This document shows positions 1 through 7,273 of a stretch of 64,000 nucleotides of DNA, in pieces; position 1 is the first letter of the stretch, and each line of letters starts with the position of its first letter. The stretch spans positions 62,001 to 126,000 of the forward strand of contig NZ_LZSY01000116.1 in NCBI RefSeq assembly GCF_001665625.1, written 5' to 3'. The notes beneath the pieces are model-generated. The model was not told the origin of the DNA, searched no databases, and saw nothing but the letters and a program-made list of their open reading frames with translations. The stretch is from Mycolicibacterium peregrinum (GTDB lineage: Bacteria; Actinomycetota; Actinomycetes; Mycobacteriales; Mycobacteriaceae). Made by a program: the position numbers and the translations under genes.

Positions 1-353
1 TCGAACACCGGCACCGCACTGTGTCGTGCGAGGCGGTAGGCCTTGGTGTCGAGGCCTGCGCCGAGAATCACCACGGCGTCGATATCAGGCAACGCCTCGG
101 TGAGCTTGTCGCCGAGGTAACGCTTGCGGCAGGTCAGATTCGCCCACAGTCCCGGGCCCGACCGTTCGGTGGCCTGGATCAGGAGTCTGCGAGCAACCGA
201 CCAGCGCGCGGTCCGGGTGAAGGCGCGCACGCCGGCCGGCAGGAATGACAGCGCCATGTCGTCGTCGACCAACCGTCGCTGCACCGGCTCGTACTGTTCG
301 ACGGCGGCCAGGACCATCGGGCCGACGGCCGTAGCAGCGACGGGAGTGCTCAT
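1..353 (-). CDS. SAM-dependent methyltransferase, TIGR00027/LCM-like family (3' part cut off by window edge)
   Basis: Only the first 117 codons lie in the window; the gene runs off position 1. The protein begins MSTPVAATAV and has the arrangement of the mycobacterial putative S-adenosylmethionine methyltransferases (PF04072 group): an N-terminal cap helix region, then a TCRKRYLGD segment and the SAM-binding signature VVILGAGLDTKAYRL at about residues 90-105. Its ATG overlaps the stop of the upstream dehydrogenase (ATGA, 350-353), so the two are translationally coupled. The order ABM protein, SDR, methyltransferase matches Rv2749-Rv2750-Rv2751 of M. tuberculosis. Substrate is unknown for this family. 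Confidence 0.85.
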   Translation of the reverse strand, partial: MSTPVAATAVGPMVLAAVEQYEPVQRRLVDDDMALSFLPAGVRAFTRTARWSVARRLLIQATERSGPGLWANLTCRKRYLGDKLTEALPDIDAVVILGAGLDTKAYRLARHSAVPVF

Positions 354-1177
354 CGTTTGTTGACGATGCCCGCATCGACCGGAAGTGTCACCCCGGTGAT
401 GTAGCGCGCCTGATCGGACACCAGCCACGCGACCGCGTTCGCGACGTCTTCCGACTGGATCACCTGCACCGGTAGCGCATTGCTGAAATCGGTCGGTGCG
501 TTCAACTCCTCGGCGATGTGTTTCAGCCATCCGCGGGTGAACTCGTTGTTGATCATCGGGGTGTCCACCCCGGTGGGGTGAATCGTGTTGACCCGAATGC
601 TGTGCGGGGCGAGGAAGTTGGCGTAGGCCCGCATCAGTCCGACCACACCGTGCTTGGCCGCGGTGTAGCCCAGCGAGCCGCGGTCGCCGCCGCCCACCCC
701 GATCAGTCCCGCCGCCGAGCTGATCAGCACGATCGACCCGCCGTCACCCTGGGCGACCATGATCGGAATCGCCGCCTCGACAGTGTGGTGCGCGCCGGTC
801 AGGTTCACGTCGACGACATCGCGCCAGCCGTCGGGGCCCGATTGCATCGGGGCGATCCCGGCGTTGGCGACGACGATGTCGAGCCGGCCGAACCGGTCCA
901 CTCCGGTCTGCAGTGCCGCCCGCAGAGCCTGCTCGTCGCGGACATCGGCCTGTACAGCCACGATCCGGCCACCCGCGTCCTCGACGAGCTTGACCGTGGC
1001 GGCCAGATCATCGGGCGTGGACAGGGGATAGGGCACCGAGTCGATCTGATCGCACAGATCGATCGCGATGATGTCGGCCCCGTCGGCGGCCAGTCGGAGG
1101 GCTTCCGCCCGCCCCTGGCCGCGCGCGGCGCCGGTGATGAATGCGACCTTCCCGGCCAGGGGAGCGGCGGTGGACAT
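350..1177 (-). CDS. Mycofactocin-coupled SDR family oxidoreductase
   Basis: A 275-residue short-chain dehydrogenase. The N-terminal nucleotide-binding motif is TGAARGQGR and the catalytic motif is YTAAK. Between beta strands 2 and 3 it has an insertion (around DLCDQIDSVPYPLSTP) that is diagnostic of the SDR subfamily thought to hold NAD tightly and pass electrons to the redox cofactor mycofactocin. The start chosen is the ATG at 1177, which shares its A with the stop of a preceding mini-ORF; a longer reading from a TTG at 1201 would simply translate the repeat. It is the homologue of Rv2750 by order and type. The alcohol it oxidises cannot be read from the sequence. Confidence 0.88.
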   Translation of the reverse strand: MSTAAPLAGKVAFITGAARGQGRAEALRLAADGADIIAIDLCDQIDSVPYPLSTPDDLAATVKLVEDAGGRIVAVQADVRDEQALRAALQTGVDRFGRLDIVVANAGIAPMQSGPDGWRDVVDVNLTGAHHTVEAAIPIMVAQGDGGSIVLISSAAGLIGVGGGDRGSLGYTAAKHGVVGLMRAYANFLAPHSIRVNTIHPTGVDTPMINNEFTRGWLKHIAEELNAPTDFSNALPVQVIQSEDVANAVAWLVSDQARYITGVTLPVDAGIVNKR

Positions 1178-1209
1178 CAGTGCATTCTCTTCTTCGCGCA
1201 AGCGCTCAT
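1177..1209 (-). CDS. Mini-ORF 2, 10 codons (MSACAKKRMH)
   Basis: A ten-residue reading frame whose ATG shares its A with the stop of mini-ORF 1 (TGATG at 1207-1211) and whose TGA in turn shares its A with the ATG of the dehydrogenase (TGATG at 1175-1179). It is nearly identical to mini-ORF 1. It may be translated as a coupling device that passes ribosomes to the dehydrogenase, or the repeat may only supply a purine-rich ribosome-binding site (GAAGAAGAG, about 8 nt before 1177). Too short to predict a peptide function; translation is inferred, not shown. Confidence 0.4.
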   Translation of the reverse strand: MSACAKKRMH

Positions 1210-1243
1210 CAGTGTTGTTTCTTCTTCGCGCAAGCGCTCATCA
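1180..1243 (-). repeat. Two tandem 32-bp units between the ABM-domain and SDR genes
   Basis: On the minus strand two 32-bp units (1243-1212 and 1211-1180) share their first 24 bases, beginning TGATGAGCGCTTGCGCGAAG, and differ in the last eight. A third TGATG (1179-1175) follows and forms the junction with the dehydrogenase start. Each unit contains stop, start and one mini-ORF. Confidence 0.9.
1209..1241 (-). CDS. Mini-ORF 1, 10 codons (MSACAKKKQH)
   Basis: Ten codons plus stop, beginning at the A shared with the TGA of the ABM-domain gene (TGATG at 1239-1243) and ending in a TGA that overlaps the next mini-ORF. It differs from mini-ORF 2 only in the last three residues. The peptide is basic and has one cysteine. 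It is likelier to be a translational-coupling element than a functional peptide. Confidence 0.4.
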   Translation of the reverse strand: MSACAKKKQH

Positions 1244-1558
1244 GCCGGCCCGCAGCTGTCCCTTGGCGGGGTCACCCGCCACCACGGGCTGCAACATTTT
1301 GATATCGGGAGCGCCGTCGAGCAGCTCGCCGATCGAGCCGAACAGGGTGCCGATGGCCGGAGCGGTGCTGTGGGTCTTGAGTGCGTCGGCGTCGGCCCAC
1401 TGCTCGACGAAGACGAACGTGCCGTCGGACTCATGCAGTGAATACAGCTGGCAGCCCGGCTCGTCGTGCACGGCCGCGACGGCGTTGGTGCAGGCCTCGC
1501 GCACGGCGTCGACGGACTCGGGCTTGGCCTTCATGGTGGCGACGACAACAACTGGCAT
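1241..1558 (-). CDS. Antibiotic biosynthesis monooxygenase (ABM) domain protein
   Basis: A 105-residue protein with a single dimeric alpha/beta-barrel ABM domain: VVVVATMKAK strand, the GCQLYSLHES segment, then FVFVEQWADADAL. Family members are small cofactor-free oxygenases or heme- or aldehyde-handling enzymes. The ATG at 1558 is preferred over two upstream ATGs because GAGGAG lies about 10 nt in front of it. It is the first gene of the leftward operon and corresponds to Rv2749. The sequence gives no clue to its substrate. Confidence 0.8.
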   Translation of the reverse strand: MPVVVVATMKAKPESVDAVREACTNAVAAVHDEPGCQLYSLHESDGTFVFVEQWADADALKTHSTAPAIGTLFGSIGELLDGAPDIKMLQPVVAGDPAKGQLRAG

Positions 1559-1674
1559 AGGTGCAGAACTCCTCATGAGAACCGAAACTGGACGACTGTC
1601 CACCCTAGGCGATAACCGGACGAAAATGGTTCGTATGGCTAAGTGTCATTTGAGACCGTCTTGTGACCCGTGTG

Positions 1675-1700
1675 GCACATGGTGATTGTGGGGCATGTGC
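1675..1700. promoter_or_regulatory. Inverted repeat in the ABM gene/ftsK divergent promoter region
   Basis: GCACATG (1675-1681) and CATGTGC (1694-1700) form a 7-bp dyad with a 12-nt spacer, 17 nt before the ftsK ATG. It could be a regulator site or a leader hairpin. No known operator is recognised in the rest of the 158-bp intergenic stretch. Confidence 0.3.
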
Positions 1701-1716
1701 GACTAGGCTTGCGGAC

Positions 1717-4281
1717 ATGGCTAACAAGACCGCCGGCCGATCCGGAGCGCGTTCGAGCAGGTCGAATGCCAGCTCGCGGGGCGGTTCGCGGCGTCCGGCG
1801 CCGGCCCGCAAGGGACGCCCGGCTGCGCCGCGGCGTAAGCCCGCACGCCGGCCTCAGGCCTCACCTGTCGCTGCCGCGGGCCAGAAGCTCGGCCAAGGTG
1901 CCCGCGCCGGGTGGCTGATGCTGGCCAAGGGAGCCGGATCGACCGCCCGCTCGGTGGGCCGGGCCCGCGATATCGAACCCGGACACCGCCGCGACGGGCT
2001 GGCGCTCGCGCTGCTGGGTATCGCCGTCGTGGTGGCCGCCAGTTCGTGGTTCCATGCGGCCGGCCCGGTGGGTCAGTGGATCGACACCGCCGTACGCACC
2101 CTGATCGGTGGACCGGTGGTGCTGGTGCCCGTCATTCTCGGCGCCATCGCCGTCGTCCTGATGCGCACCGAGCCGGACCCGGAGTCGCGCCCCCGGCTGA
2201 TCCTGGGATCGGCCATGATCGCGCTGCCGTTGCTCGGCCTGTGGCACCTGTGGTCGGGATCGCCGCAGGATCCCGTCGCACGCCAGCACGCCGCCGGATT
2301 CGTCGGCTTCGCCATCGGTGGGCCCCTGTCGGACGGCCTGACCGAGTGGATCGCCGCACCGCTGTTGTTCATGGGTGTGCTGTTCGGTCTGTTGTTGGTC
2401 ACCGGGACGACGATCCGCGAGGTGCCCTCGACCCTGCGGACCATGTTCAGCACCCGGGCGTTCCACGACGAGTACGACGATGACGAGTACGACGACGACT
2501 ACGTCGATGAGTACGAGGACGACGGCTACGACGATCTGTCCGACGGCTACTACGACGACGACGCGTCGCGCGGCGACGCCCAGACCTGGCCGACAGCCGC
2601 CATCGAAGCCCCCAAGGCGCCGGCCGGCACGCCGATGGACAACTACCCGCTGCCCGAGGACACCGATGCGCCGACGGTCCCCGAGCCCGCGGTCAAGCCG
2701 CGCCCCAGGAAGAAGGCCGAGAGCAAGCCCAAGACCGACGACACCCTGGTCATGGACCGGGTCGTCGAGGGTCCGTACACCCTGCCTGCGCTGGATCTGC
2801 TGATCGCCGGCGACCCGCCGAAGCTGCGCACCGCGGCCAACGACCAGATGACCGACGCCATCACCTCGGTGCTGGAACAGTTCAAGGTCGACGCCGCCGT
2901 GACCGGTTGCACCCGCGGGCCGACCGTCACCCGCTACGAGGTCGAACTCGGACCCGGCGTCAAGGTCGAGAAGATCACCGCGCTGCACCGCAACATCGCC
3001 TACGCCGTCGCCACCGAGAGCGTGCGCATGCTGGCCCCGATCCCCGGCAAGTCCGCCGTGGGCATCGAGGTGCCCAACTCCGACCGTGAAATGGTCCGGC
3101 TCTCCGACGTTCTCACTGCGCCGTCGACCCGTCGCGACCACCACCCGCTGGTGATCGGCCTGGGCAAGGACATCGAAGGCGACTTCGTCTCGGCCAACCT
3201 GGCCAAGATGCCCCACCTTCTGGTGGCCGGTTCGACCGGCTCCGGTAAGTCCAGCTTCGTCAACTCCATGCTGGTCTCACTGTTGGCGCGGGCCACCCCG
3301 GAAGAGGTCAGGATGATCCTGATCGACCCGAAGATGGTGGAACTCACGCCGTACGAAGGCATTCCGCACCTCATCACGCCGATCATCACGGAACCGAAGA
3401 AGGCCGCCGCGGCACTGGCCTGGCTGGTCGAGGAGATGGAACAGCGCTACCAGGACATGAAGGCGTCCCGGGTCCGCCACATCGACGTGTTCAACGAGAA
3501 GGTGCGTTCGGGCGAGATCAGCACTCCGCTGGGTAGCGAGCGGGTCTACAAGCCCTACCCCTACATCCTGGCCATCGTCGACGAGCTCGCCGACCTGATG
3601 ATGACCGCACCGCGTGACGTCGAGGACGCCATCGTCCGCATCACGCAGAAAGCCCGCGCGGCCGGTATCCACCTGGTGCTGGCCACCCAGCGGCCGTCGG
3701 TGGACGTCGTCACCGGTCTGATCAAGACCAACGTGCCGTCCCGGCTCGCGTTCGCGACCTCGTCACTCACCGACAGCCGCGTCATCCTGGACCAGCCAGG
3801 CGCCGAGAAGCTGATCGGCATGGGCGACGGCCTGTTCCTGCCGATGGGCGCCAACAAGCCGCTGCGCATGCAGGGCGCGTTCATCACCGACGAGGAGATC
3901 CACGCCGTCGTCGAGGCCACCAAGACCCAGGCCGAGCCGGAGTTCGTCGAGGGTGTCACCGCGGTCAAGGCCGGCGAGCGCAAGGACGTCGACCCGGACA
4001 TCGGCGACGACATGGATGTCTTCCTGCAGGCCGTTGAGCTCGTGGTGTCTTCTCAGTTCGGCTCCACCTCGATGCTGCAGCGCAAGCTGCGTGTAGGTTT
4101 CGCCAAGGCGGGCCGGCTCATGGACCTGATGGAGACCCGACAGATAGTCGGGCCGTCCGAGGGCTCCAAGGCCCGCGAGGTGCTCGTGAAGCCCGACGAG
4201 CTGGCCGGCACGCTGATGCTGATCCGCGGCGGGTCCGACGCCAACGGTGCCGACGCGGACGACGATCCCGACGAGTTCTGA
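1717..4281 (+). CDS. ftsK: DNA translocase FtsK/SpoIIIE
   Basis: An 854-residue septal DNA pump that moves chromosome termini across the closing division septum. Order of parts: a basic N-terminal tail, four hydrophobic segments in about residues 90-240, a very acidic Asp/Tyr-rich linker (about 250-300), the RecA-like motor with Walker A GSTGSGKSS near residue 505 and Walker B LAIVDELADLM near 618, and the C-terminal gamma winged-helix domain (from about 768) that reads polar DNA motifs. The ATG at 1717 begins MANKTAGRSG; an upstream GTG or ATG frame extension is unlikely to be used. It matches Rv2748c. Confidence 0.97.
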   Translation: MANKTAGRSGARSSRSNASSRGGSRRPAPARKGRPAAPRRKPARRPQASPVAAAGQKLGQGARAGWLMLAKGAGSTARSVGRARDIEPGHRRDGLALALLGIAVVVAASSWFHAAGPVGQWIDTAVRTLIGGPVVLVPVILGAIAVVLMRTEPDPESRPRLILGSAMIALPLLGLWHLWSGSPQDPVARQHAAGFVGFAIGGPLSDGLTEWIAAPLLFMGVLFGLLLVTGTTIREVPSTLRTMFSTRAFHDEYDDDEYDDDYVDEYEDDGYDDLSDGYYDDDASRGDAQTWPTAAIEAPKAPAGTPMDNYPLPEDTDAPTVPEPAVKPRPRKKAESKPKTDDTLVMDRVVEGPYTLPALDLLIAGDPPKLRTAANDQMTDAITSVLEQFKVDAAVTGCTRGPTVTRYEVELGPGVKVEKITALHRNIAYAVATESVRMLAPIPGKSAVGIEVPNSDREMVRLSDVLTAPSTRRDHHPLVIGLGKDIEGDFVSANLAKMPHLLVAGSTGSGKSSFVNSMLVSLLARATPEEVRMILIDPKMVELTPYEGIPHLITPIITEPKKAAAALAWLVEEMEQRYQDMKASRVRHIDVFNEKVRSGEISTPLGSERVYKPYPYILAIVDELADLMMTAPRDVEDAIVRITQKARAAGIHLVLATQRPSVDVVTGLIKTNVPSRLAFATSSLTDSRVILDQPGAEKLIGMGDGLFLPMGANKPLRMQGAFITDEEIHAVVEATKTQAEPEFVEGVTAVKAGERKDVDPDIGDDMDVFLQAVELVVSSQFGSTSMLQRKLRVGFAKAGRLMDLMETRQIVGPSEGSKAREVLVKPDELAGTLMLIRGGSDANGADADDDPDEF

Positions 4282-4292
4282 ACCGCTGAGAG

Positions 4293-4312
4293 CGTCAACA
4301 ACATTCGGGTGT
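4293..4312. repeat. Direct repeat copy A (remnant of the argA 3' end)
   Basis: This 20-bp segment just after ftsK matches 4983-5002 at 18 of 20 positions. Read on the minus strand both copies encode TRMLL, and just downstream TL, the last residues of ArgA. The two copies bracket the lipoprotein gene, suggesting a duplication or insertion event at this spot. Confidence 0.75.
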
Positions 4313-4336
4313 CGACCACGTTGACGGGGTGGTCGA
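4312..4336. terminator. Hairpin between convergent ftsK and lipoprotein genes
   Basis: TCGACCAC (4312-4319) and GTGGTCGA (4329-4336) form a perfect 8-bp stem with a 9-nt loop, placed between two convergent stop codons. It has no U-tract, as is usual for mycobacterial terminators. Confidence 0.5.
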
Positions 4337-4337
4337 A

Positions 4338-4952
4338 CTAGGCCTGCTTCCAGGCCGCGTCACGTAGGCCGGGCACCTGCTCTTTCAGCGCCTGGACCTG
4401 CGCGGAGGTCGCCTCCGGGCGCACCGTGACCGTGGTGTCGAAGGAATTGGTGTCGCCCGAGGTGGCGGCAGTCAGCACGGATTCGACGATGGGTGAGCGC
4501 GCGGCGCTCAGCCAGGTGGCCACGGTGTCGGCGACCAACGTCAGGTCCCACCCGGGCTCCACGCGGAGCCACGCGGAGGAGTCATTTCGCAGGGAGTAGT
4601 TGGGACGGGATCCGCCCAGCGGGTAGGTCATCGTCAACTCGGCGGAGTTGGCCCGGTCCAGGTCCTCAACCAGGCCCTGCTCCATGAATGTCTTGGCTGC
4701 CGCACCGGCTTGCTCCGGTGTTGCGGAGGAACCCACTTCGGCTTTGAAGTAAATGAGTTCGCCGACGGTGATGTTGTGGGTGTAGTCGAGGTCGACGGTG
4801 GATATGCCTGGCATGGACTGCAGTTGGCGCACGATCGCCTCTGCGCCGGATTTGTGCCCGCCGGTGAGGTCGTTGATCAGGCCGCAACCGGCGGTACTGG
4901 TCGCGACGGCCAGACCGGCGACGGCCAGGGCCGCCGTTGTCGATTTCCGCAC
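4338..4952 (-). CDS. Putative lipoprotein of unknown function
   Basis: A 204-residue protein with a lipoprotein signal: positively charged start, hydrophobic core and lipobox ending in STAGC, the modified cysteine being about residue 23. The mature part is soluble-looking, with no further membrane segment and no domain I recognise. It faces ftsK and lies just behind argA, both of which it separates; in M. tuberculosis those two are neighbours. Short direct repeats on both sides (4293-4312 and 4983-5002) suggest it was added here. Composition is like its surroundings, so it is not obviously foreign. Confidence 0.75.
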   Translation of the reverse strand: MRKSTTAALAVAGLAVATSTAGCGLINDLTGGHKSGAEAIVRQLQSMPGISTVDLDYTHNITVGELIYFKAEVGSSATPEQAGAAAKTFMEQGLVEDLDRANSAELTMTYPLGGSRPNYSLRNDSSAWLRVEPGWDLTLVADTVATWLSAARSPIVESVLTAATSGDTNSFDTTVTVRPEATSAQVQALKEQVPGLRDAAWKQA

Positions 4953-4976
4953 AATCCCCCCTGAACTGATGCAGGT

Positions 4977-5498
4977 TTACAACGTCAACAACATACGGGT
5001 ATTGCCCAGGGTATTGGGCTTGACGTAGGACAGGTCGAGGAACTCCGCCACACCGGTGTCGTACGAGCGGCACATCTCCTCGTACACCTCGGCGGTCACC
5101 GGGGTGCCGTCGATTTCCTCGAAACCGTGCTTGCCGAAGAAGTCGACCTCGAAGGTCAGCACGAAGATACGGCTCAGGCGCAACTCGCGGGCGACGTCGA
5201 GCAACTGCTCGACGAGAACATGCCCCACGCCGGTGCCGCGGACTTTCGGATGCACCGCCACGGTGCGCACCTCACCGAGATCGGCCCACAACACGTGGAG
5301 CGCGCCGCATCCCACCACCTCATCGTCGAGTTCGGCGACCCAGAATTCCTGGACCGCCTCGTACAGCGTGACCAGGTTCTTCTCCAGCAGGATCTTGCCC
5401 GCATAGACGTCGACGAGGCCCTTGATCGCCGGGACATCGGACGTGCGGGCGCGGCGCACCACAGGGTGTTTGCGCGGCTCGACACTGCCTGGGTTCAC
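4977..5498 (-). CDS. argA: Amino-acid N-acetyltransferase (N-acetylglutamate synthase), GNAT family
   Basis: A 173-residue GNAT enzyme, the same size as Rv2747, which acetylates glutamate or glutamine as the first step of arginine synthesis. Visible features are a beta-rich N-terminus, the acetyl-CoA-binding stretch VRTVAVHPKVRGTGVGHVL (R/Q-x-x-G-x-G/A type) and the strand IFVLTFEVDFFGKHGF. The start is taken at the GTG of 5498 (VNPGSVEPRK); the much longer upstream frame is a shadow of pgsA. It lies back-to-back with pgsA with only 42 bp between starts, so the promoters must overlap. Confidence 0.88.
   Translation of the reverse strand: MNPGSVEPRKHPVVRRARTSDVPAIKGLVDVYAGKILLEKNLVTLYEAVQEFWVAELDDEVVGCGALHVLWADLGEVRTVAVHPKVRGTGVGHVLVEQLLDVARELRLSRIFVLTFEVDFFGKHGFEEIDGTPVTAEVYEEMCRSYDTGVAEFLDLSYVKPNTLGNTRMLLTL
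4983..5002. repeat. Direct repeat copy B (inside the argA 3' end)
   Basis: Partner of 4293-4312, with two mismatches. It covers the codons of the C-terminal residues of ArgA, so this copy is probably the original. Confidence 0.75.
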
Positions 5499-5540
5499 AG
5501 GCGCAAGAGTATCCGTTACGGCAACCGATATTCTGTTGCG

Positions 5541-6146
5541 GTGCCGGGCCAACCTTCTACCGATCCGGTGGTCCCGCGTGCGCGCGTGGCCAACCTCGCC
5601 AACGTGCTCACCGGTGTACGAATGGTGCTGGTTCCGGTCTTCCTCGTATTTCTGTTCGTCGGCGACGGTCATGAATCCGGCTGGCGGATCGCCGCTTTCG
5701 CGGTGTTCGCGGTCGCGGTGATCACCGACCATCTCGATGGTGCGTTGGCCCGCAGCTACGGCATGATCACCGAGTTCGGCACCCTGGCCGATCCGATCGC
5801 CGACAAGGCGCTGATCGGCGCGGCGCTGATCGGACTCTCGATGCTGCACGACCTGCCCTGGTGGATCACCGTGGTGGTACTGACCCGTGAGATCGGAATC
5901 ACGGTGCTGCGGTTCGCCGTGCTGCGTCACGGAGTGATCCCGGCCAGCCGTGGCGGCAAGCTCAAGACACTGGTGCAGGCCGTGGCCATCGGGTTGTTCG
6001 TGCTTCCGCTGCATTCGTGGCCCGACATCTGGCTCGATGTGGCCTGGGTGACCATGTGGGCCGCCGTGGTGCTGACCGTGCTCACCGGCGCCGATTACGT
6101 CCTCTCTGCGATCAGGGATTCACGTGGACGATCCGCTGCTCACTGA
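5541..6146 (+). CDS. pgsA: CDP-alcohol phosphatidyltransferase, PgsA type
   Basis: A 201-residue membrane enzyme, likely CDP-diacylglycerol-glycerol-3-phosphate phosphatidyltransferase, which makes phosphatidylglycerol phosphate. The complete family signature D-x2-DG-x2-AR-x8-G-x3-D-x3-D is present (DHLDGALARS then G, D and D) and about five hydrophobic segments follow. The start is the GTG at 5541. It corresponds to the pgsA3 gene (Rv2746c) by position. The 3' end overlaps the CinA-domain gene by 23 nt, so the two are co-translated. The exact phospholipid product is inferred from family membership. Confidence 0.9.
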   Translation: MPGQPSTDPVVPRARVANLANVLTGVRMVLVPVFLVFLFVGDGHESGWRIAAFAVFAVAVITDHLDGALARSYGMITEFGTLADPIADKALIGAALIGLSMLHDLPWWITVVVLTREIGITVLRFAVLRHGVIPASRGGKLKTLVQAVAIGLFVLPLHSWPDIWLDVAWVTMWAAVVLTVLTGADYVLSAIRDSRGRSAAH

Positions 6147-6612
6147 CGACGCCAGGGCACTGGTCGCCGACCTGACGGTGCGCTCACAGAGCGTGGCCAC
6201 CGCCGAGTCGCTGACCGGCGGCCTGCTGGCCGCGACGCTCGCAGGCGTGACAGGGGCCAGTGCGGTGCTACAGGGCGGACTGATCACCTACAACGAGGAC
6301 ACCAAGATCTGGTTGGCCGGCGTGGCCCCCCAGGTGCTCGACGCGGTCGGCCCCGTCGCTGCGCCCACCGCGCGGGCGCTGGCGGTCGGCGCCCGGCAGC
6401 GGTGCGCGGCCACCTGGGGTGTCGGCCTGACCGGCGTGGCCGGGCCGGAACCGCACGGCGGACACCCGGTGGGCACCGTGTTCATCGGCCTCGCCGGCCC
6501 GGTCGACACCGACGTCGTCGAGTTGGCCCTGTCCGGCTCGCGCTGGGACATCCGCCGCGCCGCCGTCGACGAGGCGATCGCCCGGCTGCGTTTCCTGGTC
6601 GAGAACCAGTAA
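6124..6612 (+). CDS. Stand-alone CinA C-terminal domain protein (nicotinamide-nucleotide amidase type)
   Basis: A 162-residue protein consisting only of the CinA-C/PncC domain: SVATAESLTGGLL near the N-terminus, LITYNEDTKIWLAGV, and TGVAGPEPHGGHPVGTVFIGL. This domain deamidates nicotinamide mononucleotide in pyridine nucleotide recycling. The usual N-terminal molybdopterin-like domain of CinA is absent. The GTG start at 6124 lies inside the end of pgsA. It sits between pgsA and clgR, a position occupied by the same domain in several actinobacteria; function in the envelope-stress context is unknown. Confidence 0.87.
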   Translation: MDDPLLTDDARALVADLTVRSQSVATAESLTGGLLAATLAGVTGASAVLQGGLITYNEDTKIWLAGVAPQVLDAVGPVAAPTARALAVGARQRCAATWGVGLTGVAGPEPHGGHPVGTVFIGLAGPVDTDVVELALSGSRWDIRRAAVDEAIARLRFLVENQ

Positions 6613-6703
6613 CCCAGATCTGCACCGGACTGCGGGAACCATGCGGTGGTCCGCGGCGTTGGTCAGTCAGCGGACCTGCGACCGCCAGGCGAAGGAGGGC
6701 ACG

Positions 6704-7045
6704 ATGACGGCATTGCTGCGTGAGGTGATTGGCGACGTGCTGCGTAACGCCCGCACCGAACAGGGTCGGACGTTGCGTCAAGTGTCCGACACGGCCCGGG
6801 TCAGCCTCGGGTACCTCTCCGAAGTCGAGCGGGGCCGCAAGGAAGCCTCCAGCGAACTGCTCAGCGCCATCTGCGACGCGCTGGACGTCCCGCTGTCGCG
6901 GGTGCTCACCGATGCCGGCGAGAGCATGGCCGAGCGTGAACACGCCTCCGCAGCCGCCCGTCCCGATGTCGCTGCCAACGTCGCCCACATCGATGCGTCG
7001 ACCAAGGTGGTCATCCCGCAGGTCGTGTCGATGGCCGTCGCGTGA
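6704..7045 (+). CDS. clgR: Transcriptional activator ClgR (Clp gene regulator)
   Basis: A 113-residue XRE-type regulator. The helix-turn-helix occupies about residues 18-70 (LRQVSDTARVSLGYLSEVERG). ClgR activates clpP1P2, clpC, ptrB and the adjacent phage-shock genes upon envelope stress in mycobacteria. The ATG at 6704 is chosen because a strong GAAGGAGGG lies 4 nt upstream; the longer frame is not needed. The C-terminus is hydrophobic and ends SMAVA, the sort of tail recognised by Clp proteases in ClgR of other actinobacteria. It is followed by pspA, as Rv2745c is followed by Rv2744c. Confidence 0.93.
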   Translation: MTALLREVIGDVLRNARTEQGRTLRQVSDTARVSLGYLSEVERGRKEASSELLSAICDALDVPLSRVLTDAGESMAEREHASAAARPDVAANVAHIDASTKVVIPQVVSMAVA

Positions 7046-7087
7046 CCAGGGCCTGACGCCACCGCCGATGCCGGATTGATCGCGCTG

Positions 7088-7128
7088 TTCGTGTGCGGGT
7101 ACGAATTTTCGCAAAACACCCATGCGAA
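7088..7128. promoter_or_regulatory. Two inverted repeats upstream of pspA (candidate ClgR-type sites)
   Basis: In the 228-bp gap between clgR and pspA, TTCGT/ACGAA (7088-7105) and TTCGCA/TGCGAA (7108-7128) form two adjacent dyads. Both contain GTTCG- or TTCGC-like half sites reminiscent of the ClgR operator described in other actinobacteria, but neither fits that consensus exactly. ClgR control of the psp genes is established in M. tuberculosis; assignment of these bases is inference. Confidence 0.35.
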
Positions 7129-7273
7129 CAGTCGACGGGACTGTGGCTGCCTGTCCAGAACCGATAAGTTGGCATCAGAGGAATTGCGGCAACCTGAAGA
7201 GCAGTAGGACCCGAGCACCGGCTTGCTGGGCAAGCCTGACAGACAAGCCCGACAGATAAGGCGGAACGAACCC

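Noticed and set aside
2465..2575. Repetitive GAC/GAT/TAC codons in ftsK looking like a microsatellite
   Set aside because: It encodes the acidic linker of FtsK; the codons vary too much for a simple repeat.
1861..3216. 451-codon minus-strand frame inside ftsK
   Set aside because: It is antisense to a full-length conserved gene, and its Gly/Arg/His/Gln-rich composition is that of a shadow frame in GC-rich DNA.
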